A DNA stretch of 64,000 nucleotides, taken from NCBI GenBank assembly GCA_000149265.1, contig CH003444.1:385700-449699 (forward strand). Direction: 5' to 3'. Source of the stretch: Ciona savignyi (taxonomy: Eukaryota; Chordata; Ascidiacea; Phlebobranchia; Cionidae). Below the pieces are notes generated by a model. That model worked only from the letters and a program-made list of their open reading frames with translations, did not search any database and was not told the origin of the DNA. The translations under genes and the position numbers were made by a program. Positions 1-11,600 of the stretch are shown one piece after another. Each line of letters opens with the position of its first letter. Within the stretch, counting starts at the first letter, position 1.

Positions 1-985
1 CTTTTTGTAAATTTAACCTTAGTATAGTGTAATCTTTAGAAAAAGCAATCAATGCAATTATACCACATCAAATCTGCGTTTTGAAATGCTTACATGCGGT
101 ACCAGTGCATAGGGACAAAAACAAATTGGGTATTATATTTTATCCAATTACATATGGTTCACTGGATTAATGTGCTACATGAGTAATAGTTCATTTAATA
201 AATAGTGACATGTACAAAACAAGCAACAAAATGTTAAGAGTTTAAAAAAAAATTGAAAAACACACGGTGTGCAGTCTAAAAACAAAAATCTGTTTAAAAG
301 ACAAAAATTAATGTACCCCTATATTTTACATAAAATTTATGTGGCAAAATATTCAAATTGAACGAAACGGATGTTATTTGAAGATTTTTTTACCTTTTTG
401 AACTATCAGATCAGATTGTACATAAAACCCCTGTTAAAATTCAAGTCTACAGTGCGCTTTGGTTGACGAATATTAAAATTAAATTCTTCTTTACGCTTCT
501 GATTAAAATTCACAGTATTTTTTGGTGAAAAATTAGTAAAATTCAAAACTAAAATTGGGTGGGATAAGGTTGTTCTTAGCTAAACATAAAATGTTTGCAA
601 AGTTACAATCAACGCTTAGTTTTTAAAAAAAACAATAACAAAGCCAATATTGGTGAAAAATAATAAACAATGCGATCAAATGTGCGAAGATGGAAAGAGA
701 CACAAAAATCTGCATAATGCATCATTATTCAAAATTATATTGGCTTTGTGTTCTTTGGCTAGAAAGTAAGTTTTTTAAAACATGTATGTTTCTTAAAGAT
801 AAAGAAAAGTATAGAATAAGCATAGAGGTTTTAGCAACAATTAACCGTAAAACGGGTCCCGAGATTGCACTGACTACTACGAACAAAGTTAATGTGATGT
901 TTTTGGACTGGCATAGTGCGTTGTAATAAGGGCGCTGCACTGAGAGGCTTCTTGGGGTCAAACACATTTAGGGGGTTACTCAAGG
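1..985. other. 3' flank and probable 3' UTR of the MRH-domain gene
   Basis: AT-rich sequence downstream of the stop codon of the minus-strand MRH gene at 986. The part next to 986 is presumably its 3' UTR. Short open frames on both strands here show no family resemblance; one of them is only an alternative frame of the last MRH exon. I see no other gene, RNA or mobile element. Confidence 0.5.
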
Positions 986-3900
986 TCACGTAGCTTCCAG
1001 AGGTGGACATGCTGCTGGCGTGTCGAACTTCACAACGTAAACACACGTCTCTTTTTCTGACACATATTTTATTTTGTCTGAAGGTCCACACTTGAACATG
1101 ATCTAAGGTGAAAGCATCAAATTAAAAACAAATTTTGTAAATAAGCAAATATTTGCATATGTAATAAAATTAAAAATGCCTAGTTGAAATTGATAATTTG
1201 GCAATGTACAATATTATAGTCTATTCTTTAGAACTACCAATTTAGTGCCTCTTAGTTCAAATAAAATCACCTAACCAACGCAGAAAACTATGGTTTAATG
1301 CGCTCAGAAGTATAAAAAGGTTACCATGTAATTGTACTTACGATGGTTGTCCTTTTCTTTCCATCAGGACAGTGATCACCTCTACCATTACCCATCGTGA
1401 GTTGGAAACCTTCTGCATGTGACCCCGCCAGCTTACCACCCGTACCGATTAACCAGACTTCTTTGCTGGACTGTTGGATGGCAACACAATTAAACAAAGC
1501 TGTTTTAACACCTTAGTAAATTCATTAACTCAAGAGGATCGTTTTGAGAGGTTTGGGAAATATTTTTAATCACGAAAAGCATTAAAATAAACAATGCTAC
1601 TTAAGCGCCGTTTTTTGTATTTGTTACCAAATTGATAAATGTAGAAATCAGTGTAAATGATAATCTGCTAAAACCTTGTGAATTAAGATAAACAAAAACT
1701 ATTTTGTAATACCCACTGCAATAGCTTCAGTAACCTGTATGTGGACAACGGCTAATTTGATTATTCCCTTATGCAACGTCTTTTATTGTCTACAAATATA
1801 AGTATCTCAGGAAATAAACAAACAAAAGGGATTACAATACCGTTTAAGCTAGTACATAGTTGTGTTAAGTAGTGCAGCAAAGTAACAGAGAACACATATT
1901 TAAATGGAGGTGATATTGGTAATTGAAACATGTAATAAAACCCAGAGTTGTAACAGGAGTGAGAATGTTGGGTGGGTCATAATCCAGACACTTATGTCAT
2001 ATTAATTGTACACAAACCTGAGTTGCATTATAGTACGGGCAGACCTCATACATATAGCCTGGCGATTTGAACAGGAAGCATTCCTGGCTAAGAGAGTAGA
2101 ATTCACCTTCACTGCCAAAGTTCTGTAAAAAAAGAAATTTGTTGTCTTATTAGGTCACTTTTAAATAATAAAAGAAAATATATAAACAAAATCAATTTCT
2201 TGACAGTTTTTTCAAAATTTTGAAATACGAACAACTTACCCCTTCATGGGCATGTGATGCACCCTTTTCGACATAAGATTGCCTCACCACTGATCCCTCT
2301 TTAATTATATTAAGTTCCCTCATTTTAGTATGCTCATAATCCATGCAGGTGTCATGACATGGCGCTCTCTGAACATCATCTGAAACTTACAATAGATTTA
2401 AACAAGTGAATTTTAAGTAATCATGGTGATTTTGGTTTTTTGGGATTTACATGTTGTTGGCACAATTCCAAAACTCGTTAAATTTATTTTTAATAATGTT
2501 TAAATTGATTTATAAAATCTTTAAAGGATGAGACTAGCAGTCCGGTTGTAACTTATGTTGACAGTCCTAATTTTATCTTTCACATACTTTGGTATACTGT
2601 GACAAACAGAGACTTACAATGAAAATTACTGATACAGTTAAAAAAATATTTTTTTTAATCATTAACGTATTAAAACAAAAAATGACTGATGGAATAAAAT
2701 GCAAGGACATAATCTGTAGCTTCAAAAGGATTATACCAGGAAGATTAAGGTCAGGAGGGATGGTAACACCCTTCCATTCATCACTACCATCGCAGCAATC
2801 ACATATTCCATCATTTACTCTGGATGACGGAAGATATTGGTGCTCTGGTTCGCAGTAGAACCTGAGATTAATAGGATTGTCCAATAATACATGTGGATAA
2901 ACAAAAGTGCAGACAATTTTACAACACAACCAATGGAGGATGTAACATTTGGACATTATAATGTTTATTACATATACTAAGGCCAACAAGTTGTTGAAAT
3001 GAAAAAAACACTAATATTGCGAATGCCCTTGTTTATACTAAAAGAACTCTATGGCAGTATCTACTTGGTTAGCTAAGCTAATTAAGCACTTTTATCGCGC
3101 ATTGGTTTATTACAATAGATTAAATGAGTCCGGTGACATTGATGTTAAGTGACGTGCATTATAATGATGCCCAACTAGATAATTTGAATTATGTTCAATC
3201 AATACATAGTAGGAAGGTAATACATTTGATCGACCGTCCGACAGCAAATAAAGTGATTGAAAACAGACGATTATGAATTGCTTGTGTTCTTGGAACAGGC
3301 ACTTTGCAGTCATTGAAGCAACTTACTTTCCGTTCTTGCAAGCTGAAGTGCCGGGCTCATCACTCCCATCCTCACAGTCACAATAATCATTGTTTACTGC
3401 CGACCAAACTATGCTCTGGTTGCCTGAGAAGCATGTGAACAGCCCGTCTTTAGACGGAACGAAAAACTTTCTAAAAAATAAAAGCAATTTTAGTAAAACA
3501 ATGTGCAAAAAATACTACAAATAGCTCTTAAATAATTTATTTCTTTAGAGCTATTAGGTGTTTGATGTGTGTAAGTGTGCTGTTTATAAACTATGTGTAC
3601 AAACGGAACCAGTGGCAGAGCAACTATACCATTAACCATCCTTGTCCACCAAAATACTGCATCTATCTTGTTACTTGTTTCTATATTACAACGTTGATTT
3701 TATTGAAATAATATGTAAAAAAGACCGGTATTCCGTTCAATATACTACTGGTATCTTATATTCCGGCTGTTGATTGTGGTGTTTATTTATTGGTCTGAAT
3801 TGGTGGTTAAAAAAAATGAATAAAATTGTTTCTACCAACCGGTGTTCAACTTTGACTCCTCTTAGTATTGTTCCATTAACTTTAATACCAATTTCTTTTG

Positions 3901-5244
3901 CCATCTTTTGTGCGAATTTTGGATTAATGCTCAGAGCTATATCTGGAGGTTTCTACAAAAAAAACAAAAAGAATACTGATCTAATACATAAAGGTAATAT
4001 CTAAATTTGCTCAGTTGTATTGTCATTAAATTTGTCTGTTCACATAGCCAACTGGTTGCAGTATCGGCTTTCAGCTGACAGGTTGTTGAATCGAAACCAG
4101 ATGCCGGTTTACTTGATTGTGGCCTTATAGCTCGCTATGGGCAGTGTAAATAATGTACTTAATTCATTATTAATGTGCAACTTAAGTCTAATACTTAAAT
4201 TTAAAAACAATGCACCGCGCTACCATGTCGATACCTGCTAATAGACATAGATAAGTCCATCAATCTAATCAAACATAATTTACAAATCAAAAATGATATC
4301 TAAACATTTGCCATAAAAGAGTGTTTCCAAACTGGAGTGTTTGTCTTACTGCTTATCACATTTTTATTTGACCATCAACTAAAAGGGGGCAGGCACTTGG
4401 AACCAGGTGAGCTGTCACATTAGACAAGACATTCTGCAGATACTGCCAAATTGGGTTAATGGTTTAAAACAAAAACTTTCTCTGGTATATATGATGTGCA
4501 AAAGAAAACCTCACGATTCTCATCTAAGTGGTATAATGCCCCTGGGTTTCTTTATCCCATGAAATAAAAATATCAAATACTACTACAATTAAGCAGAGTA
4601 AGAGATTTGACTGTATTAACAATCTGTCTAGTTTTATTATTCTGATAAAGATCCATGGTATATATAATGGCCATGGCCCCTGCTCAGAAAAATTGGTAAT
4701 TTTTTTTTAGAATTCTAATAAAACAATAGCCTGCATATCGTAGACAGTTGCAGATTTACTTACCACAAATATATCTTGCCTTGAATACTTCCCTTTGTTA
4801 TGGACTTCACTGCCACTGTTTAACAGCATTTGTTGGGAACGCTGTAGGTTTTTTAGGATGCTTGCCTGAACACATTGAGATTATTATATACTTAAAATTA
4901 TATTTTTTATTGTACCTACCCAATTTATTTTAAATTGTACACAGAATTTTGTTTTATCATTTAAAAATAATGAATACATGTGCAAAAGTCTTGTAATAAA
5001 AAAGTGTGTACATTAGTCACAGATATTACTAAAAAGAATAAAAAAATCAGATAGCAAGTACTGTGCTGTTGATACAGTAAAGTTGTTTTTAACAGGGTAA
5101 TATACATTCCAAACTAAATATCTGTAGTTTACTAACCTGAAACATCATGAAAAAAACAGCAGTTACAAAAAGCGCCAATAGAGTTTGAAATGGGTTTGAT
5201 CGTCCACCCATTAACCGGATGTGCCGCTGGGTTGGTTGGTCCAT
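986..5244 (-). CDS. Membrane-anchored glucosidase-II-beta-like protein with MRH lectin domain (PRKCSH-like, short form)
   Basis: Nine exons join in frame to a complete 360-residue protein: 5137-5244, 4764-4865, 3840-3952, 3327-3470, 2737-2861, 2240-2379, 2018-2122, 1342-1470 and 986-1102. The start has an N-terminal hydrophobic segment (about residues 19-37), suggesting a type II signal anchor facing the ER or Golgi lumen. Residues about 107-180 form the paired cysteine/acidic repeats of glucosidase II beta (CDCEDGSDEPGTSAC, then ICDCCDGSDEW). Residues about 244-355 are an MRH domain carrying the four sugar-binding residues expected in the family: Q257, R319, E338 and Y344. The end, TPAAC then PPLEAT, matches the family's TPAAC. 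Compared with the roughly 530-residue vertebrate beta subunit it lacks the coiled coil, EF hands, acidic tract and HDEL signal. Glycan recognition is inferred from the domain; it could be a second MRH protein rather than the true glucosidase II subunit. A possible splice acceptor (5069-5071 region upstream excluded) is not claimed. Confidence 0.9.
4035..4140 (+). repeat. tRNA-derived SINE head, partial copy
   Basis: Within an intron of the MRH gene. It has an A-box-like start (atagccaactggttgcagta) and a B-box-like segment about 35 bases later (ggttgttgaatcgaaacc). The stretch gtatcggctttcagctga closely matches the reverse complement of the copy near 27880. The body and tail are poorly preserved. 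Confidence 0.45.
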
Positions 5245-5515
5245 TATGATGTCACTATGCTCTCTTAACTAAATGCAATAGTGAAAGAAATCAAATACCC
5301 CAGCCTAGTAGTAACCACCTAACAGCCTACTGAAATATAAGATCAAATGGGATATTTAAAAAAAAACTTTGCTGTTTGTACCACTGTATCATCAATATTA
5401 ATGGAGCTTAAGTAGAGGCAAAATTATCAGTACAGTAATTTGAACACAATTTACACTAACACCATATCCATTTACTATCCCCAGGCCATTAAAAAATAAC
5501 ATACATATTAATATG

Positions 5516-5705
5516 TTTTATTCCTGTGAATGGATAAACTCAGAAAAGTTGCCAATTGTCTTCCATTGGGTTAAGTTAGTTACTGCAGTGTGTTGACCTG
5601 CGATTGACTTAACATGTTCATTCATTTTTAAGTTAAAGAGCTTATTAATCTACTGGGTTCAGGCAATGTCTGCTAAGTGCATTTTCCAAACTTCAACTAG
5701 AAGCT
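5516..5705 (-). repeat. SINE copy (dispersed tRNA-derived family)
   Basis: Read on the minus strand, the element ends with the family 3' signature CCATTCACAGGAATAAA. In plus orientation it contains ctgggttcaggcaatgtctg and ctaagtgc, also seen in the copy at 18156-18440. The tRNA-like head is degraded. Confidence 0.5.
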
Positions 5706-6770
5706 GGTTTTTATTAAATGATTAGGCTGTATGCATACTACCTACGCTCTTACTTATTAAGCTAACTGGCTGAACAAAATTAGTTCAATCACATAGATAA
5801 AAAGCCTAAATTCGGTGTACTATTATCAATAATTCACCCTTTTTACATTATTAGTTCGGGGTATAACATTCCTTGACGATGGTTAAAGTCATGATAATCT
5901 TTACAAACTGGCAATTAGAAAATGAAGAAAGTCAGTCTCAGTCTACACAGAAAAACGTTTATTGAAGCTTGAGCATTTGACCATAAGGTCAAAGTAACAC
6001 AATCTCTCGGCTAAACATGTTATAATCAAAAGATATCGGAGTGTAGACGATTTCCTGATGCAGTTGTTAGTTCTAGGTTCTAGCCAGTTAGCACTCGGTA
6101 TGTATGTTTGGGTTTCGTAGTTAAACGTCACAGGTCACACGTCACGGTATTGTAATTTCAGCTCCCCAGTGTGTAGAAATTCCTAAAACGAAATAAACAA
6201 CGGTTTGAACTGTATCTTAATTAAAAAAACTAATTTAAAGTTGTTTACCGGTGCCGCCACTAAAACTTTATTTTTAATAGGTTTAAGCTCATACGACCGA
6301 ATAACTTGGTGAGTACGTCGCCTTTCTGTCGAAGTATTGCATGGTCGAAACTATTGGCTAGTCAGTTGTATTGGCTAGTCAGTTCAGTAAAGCAATAAAT
6401 ATATATTGGCTAAACATCCAAGGATTAATGGGTCACCCCAAAATTAAATAAAAGTCTTAATAATACATATAGCAATTTTGATACCATATTTGCAAAAACT
6501 GCATTTCAGTTAATCTACGCCGGCTAAGTTCATTTTGTTATCACCTCAAGACGTCACTGATACTTCAAGCAGTTGTTTTACACCTACGTCATTATTTGCT
6601 TTATAAAGCGTTGTGCGATCACTTAAAAAAACACAAATTAATGAAAGAATATATCCACGAGTGAAGTTTTCTAGTTTTTCTATTTAGTGAAGGTTCCGCT
6701 TGCAGTCAAATTTAGCTCCACGCCATGTGTGTGGGCTACATATGGGTCGGAATGGAGATTTATGTACCAG

Positions 6771-6802
6771 CATAGAGTACCAATATATATTAGTACTCTA
6801 TG
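6771..6802. repeat. Near-perfect 32-bp palindrome
   Basis: catagagtac at 6771-6780 is the exact reverse complement of gtactctatg at 6793-6802, and the centre (aatatatatt) is itself palindromic. Only one symmetric pair breaks the symmetry. It is flanked by gtacc sequences on both sides. Function unknown. Confidence 0.7.
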
Positions 6803-7437
6803 GTACCAGGTAGACTGCAGAGGACCCTGGAACCTGGTCACGACCAATTATATGCGTTAAAAAAACCTGCCCCAAATACACGAAACGTTTTACCAAAAAC
6901 TGAATAAAAGTTTTAATCATTCACGAAACACTGCAAAAGATCGTCGGAGAGCAAGATATAGTCTTACGATTGCCTGAGTGATAACGGCTCTTGCGTTTTC
7001 TCATTCACATGAATTAATATAAATATTCTATCCTAAGTAAATAATAATAGCCATAATACCCACAATAAAGCAAAGAGAATTTTGATGCAACTACACTTGA
7101 TTGTATTCTGAACACCAATAAATTTGATTCAAAATGGCATGATAAGATTTTAAGCTAATTCGGTTGAAGAGCATGATGGTGTTACCTTTGCAAAAGCATT
7201 TACAGAGCAAAGCAATAAAAAAACAGACATTTCCTTTTTCAACAAGTTCAAAAAAGCAACAGTTTTCAAACCAATCTTTTAGTAACCAAAAGGTATGATG
7301 GTAAAGTTATTTTTAGGAAGTTTGATAAGTGATGTATTGGTTGAACATTGAACAAAAAAGTTGGAAAAAGAAGGCAAAAATCAGGTCGTTTTGAGCGGTA
7401 TAACATCAAGGACAGGGGGAAACTGAAAGGAGTTGTT

Positions 7438-8629
7438 CTACTCGCATGGTTGAGATTCGCATGAACACTCAATATGCTTCTCAATCTCAGATTCCAAAGT
7501 TGTGCCATCACCACACACCAGAGTGACTGGGATGGTCTCAATCTTGCTGGCTTTGCAAGAGGATGTTGTGCAAGACGTTTCACCATCATCACCAAGGATG
7601 GAGCCAGAGCTAAATAATTAAAAAACATATTTATTAGGCTTTTGTGGTAGAACATTGAAATGCCATGCAGAAGGTAACAGATTCGATACCAGCATCTTCA
7701 TAATATGGTATTGGGCATTTAAATGTCATAGCAGAGATAAACAGGTTTAAAAAAAATATCTCACTATGGTAGAACACATTGCAATAGCTCTGGTAACCCC
7801 ACTTTGGGCTTGTTGTACTTGACGAATCCCCCCCATAATAAGTCTCTGCATTTACCCATCACTTAAAAAAAATATCTTATCGCATTTATCCATCACTTAT
7901 CCATCACAGAAAAAAATCTCATCGCTTTTTATATGGATTTAATTAAACATTAAAATAACTTTAAGCGATGCATACTTTTCTTATTATCTTACAATAAATA
8001 TAAATTAAAAATATCAACTACACAACACACATATTGAATTTACAATTATCCAGATGAAAACCAGTATAATGAAATGCTGAAAATAGAAATATAGAATTTA
8101 CCTGCACATTCCACTGCACAACTGAGTGTCGTACTGGGCAGTGGAGATGCAAATTTGCTGCAAATCGTCAGACATCTTCACAATTCCACTTGTTGTGTGT
8201 TGCTTTTGGAACACAGCCTTCTCCAGCACCTGAAACCAAATAACTTGAAAATGAGAAAAAACTTGTGTTCAATGAAAGGAACAGCAGACTTTTGTGGTTA
8301 GACTTTCAGTCACATCATCATTATTTCTAGCTCTTGTCACACCCTACGTAAAACATGCGTTTCTACATTCACTATACACTGAAGATAGCTGTAAAAAATG
8401 TTTATTAAGCATTAATACAACCAAAAAATAAATTTAATGTTAATTTTAATCACATTAAGACTGAAATTTTCCCAAATACGAATATTACAATTAGATTTTT
8501 TGAATTTGTTCCCAACAAATATCGTACCAGTCGATTCACAGTAATAGATGGGGCAACCACATTCATCCTCTCCTTGTGTCTTCCTGTCACCATACTCGCA
8601 TGTGGGAGCTTCGGGGCAGGCGAAGCAAC
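7438..8629 (-). other. Last VWC module and C-terminal cystine knot (CTCK) exons
   Basis: Part of the giant gene: exons 8528-8629 (VWC-like: [10 protein letters not shown], then ECGCPIYYC), 8102-8229 and 7438-7609. The final two encode a cystine knot with the C-x-G-x-C core (LCSGMC), VTLVCGDGT, and the closing HIECSC...QPC close to the stop, like the VWF and mucin CK domain that forms tail-to-tail dimers. The donor GTACGA after 8528 would put exon 8102-8229 in a frame with an early stop. A weaker donor GTTGGG, 11 bases further (exon extended to 8517), keeps the knot frame open. Confidence 0.8.
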
Positions 8630-11600
8630 CTTTGTGAAGAAAATCACTTATTACAGTATTAAACATTGTGCCTGTAAATATTCCTGGTTGGGAGATAGAC
8701 ATAAGTGTTTAGTATTGTTCAGAATTATTTTACGGTGTTTAATGTGTTTATTAACCTTTAAATGAACTATCACTTTTTAAAATTTGAGAAAAAAACAGCT
8801 TACATTGTGCTGGAATGCATTCTTGTGAGGTGGCGGTCTTTCGAACCATGCCCTCTGGGCAGAAGCAGCCTTCCACATTCACACCATCGTCCCACACAGT
8901 CAAGTTGTCGCACGATCGATATTTAAGTGAGTTCTTATCACACTCACGGAACTCTTGGTTGCTTGGACAATCGGTAACTAAAATACAGGGTTGGAATTAA
9001 TGTGGAAGTCGTTTAGAAAACAAAGACATTATTTAAATTTTACATGAGCTAAAGTAACCTTAATATTATTTATTGCTATAAATTTGCTGGACATAGCCAT
9101 ACTGAAGTTACTACTAAAACTAGTAAAAAAATAGTGAACTTATTAGATAATTATTAGTAAAAACAAAATTTTTGGATGAGAAGGAATGCTTACCTGGGCA
9201 GCCGAGTGCTGTTCTCCACTTGACACACTTCCCAACCTGTTCGCAAATGGAAGCAAACTGGGCAATGGAGGGCGAGTTGCATGGATCACATTTGACGTCT
9301 GTGGTATTGCTGAGCAGTGAGACATCAAACTGGCATTGTGGGACGTAGGACTCAGCATCCACTGTTCCTCTGCATGGCTCGAAAACTTCCTCATCAGTTA
9401 GTGCCTGTATGCAGTAATTTATAGGTGAGGATGAGTAATCCTGTTGATAACCAGAAGTGGGACAGCAAAGGGCTTTAGACCAGATTACTTGGGTCCACCA
9501 TTAGGATGAACTATTGAAATGAGTTGTAGATGTTACATTGCTATAGCTTTTGTTTTATTTATTATTCTTTTGATTGCCAGCAACATACTTAAACACATAA
9601 AATTAAATGAAATACATACATCGCATGGATCCTCTTCACAAGCATTGCACTTGGGGTGGGATAAGTGGCATCGGTTTTCGCAGTTGATGCATTCAACACT
9701 GGTGGGCAAGGTGGTTGGGCAGTCGGGATAAATCGACTCTTCTGGGCAGTTCGGCTCGACAGGGAAGCACTGAGAGTCGTCCACGTAAGCCGAGGTCTTG
9801 ATCCAAGTCTCGGCGAACTTGTCAATATCGAGTTGGTCGGCGATATTGTGGACCTTGCGTAGCTTGCTGGTGAGATCATCGCTCTGGTCGTTGTTGCATG
9901 CACCTTGGGAAAATATGGAAGTTAAAGCTGTTATTTAAACCCTGTTGGGTGAAAAAGCCCCCAATAAAACATTATGCCTGTTTACTAAAATGTAGTGATG
10001 TTTGATTTGAATTTTTTGTTTAATAATATTAATTCAAATTTTACTTTGTTTAGATTTAAATTGTTCTATCACTAGTAAAAATAAAAATAAAACAAAATGT
10101 AGAAAATACATATTCTCTTTAACTTATACTTGAAATGCTCACTCTCAGAACAACTGGTTGGCAAAAATACTCTACTTACCACATAAGCCGGACATTTTGC
10201 CCTCATAGGCTTCATATGGGACCTTCAGTGTAAGAGATTGGTGCCAGATCTGGGTTTTGTAGATGGCGGTCAATCCAAGGGAAACTATCTTCAACATCAA
10301 GGTCTTGTAGCCATAGACTTCTACTCTCACATCTTCCCCGACCCAAGCATCAGTGACTGTGGTTTCAACTCCATTGTAGAAGAACTGCACAAGATTTTTA
10401 TTAAAATAGTTCTCATAGAAACTGATGTTAAGATTTTTTTAAATTACAAATTACCCGTTGACCGAAAGTGAAGGTGTAGTTATTGCCCTTATGTAACACA
10501 ATGAGAGTTTTAAGACAACTCAAGTCTTTCTGTGCTGCAACCCAGAATCGGCATTTCTCGTTGTCAACAATGATCTCGGTCTCGTTGTACTTGTATTCCT
10601 TCATGAGGACATAGTTGCATTTGCCCTGGAAGTCATACTTCAGGCCATCGAAGGTGCGGTAATGCGGGTCACCATATAACTCGCAAGTGCCTGTGGGAAC
10701 AGCCACATTTATAATACAGATACACCAAAAGCCATACAATGATTACATAGTGTAAAAAAAGATGATTAAAATAACAGCAATACATTATATTTGATAAAAA
10801 AGCAGATGGACCAGATGTATATTTATAGGTATCCTTACATGGGCAAACAGATTCTCGGCAACAGCCTTCCTTAGTGGTGGCCCAGTACGGCGATTCGTAG
10901 TTGACGCAGGTGGTCGATCGTGCAACACGGTTTCTAGTGCCAGAGCAGGTGTATCTGTCCCAGATGTCGATCTTGGTTTTCTTGGATCTAGCATTCTCAT
11001 ATGTGCACTGCATCATTTCACACACATTGTCCTTGTTGATCCACTTTTCTCCGATCTGTGACAAATATTATTTTTTTAAATTTCAGCCAGGTTTAATGAG
11101 CTGAACAATATACAATACTTTTTTATTACTGACATTATGACTAAGCGAGCCTCTGTTTTGTCACTTCAACATCTTAATTTTAACACCTTAAATAGTTTAG
11201 GTCAAATCTTTCAAATTAGTTGAATTCTAGCTTGATTTAAAGTTTTAATATAAGCGTTGTACTACTACCATAAGGGGTCTTACTAAAGTACTGTACCGAG
11301 AGTGCTTTACTAGACACTTTACATATGAGACACACTATTCCCTGAATTTTTCAACCCGGTGAACTAAAAATAAGGACTAAGTAGCACAGAAAGCCAACCT
11401 TCTTTTTAATGGAACCGAACATGCAGTAGTCCTCGTTGGGTGGCTCATTCAAGCAGTCGTATTCGGGGCAGCAGCACTTCTGGATGGTCACGTTCCGCAC
11501 GGCAACTTCTCCGGGGCCACATTGGGGCTCCACACAGCGAGAATAGTTGCACCCTGATAGCATGCGGGTGGATTAGCATATTCACGTTTATTTATCTTAA

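Larger units (their letters stand above)
5245..7437. other. Intergenic region between the giant D-assembly gene (3' end) and the MRH gene (5' end)
   Basis: No exon recognised. The low-coordinate end should hold the promoter and 5' UTR of the MRH gene; the high-coordinate end should hold the 3' UTR of the giant gene. It also contains a SINE copy (5516-5705) and a near-perfect palindrome (6771-6802). Confidence 0.5.

Noticed and set aside
831-1091. 86-codon minus-strand open frame near the end of the MRH gene
   Set aside because: It is the wrong frame of the final MRH exon; the frame continuous with the splice site reads MFKCGPSDKIKYVSE to TPAAC.
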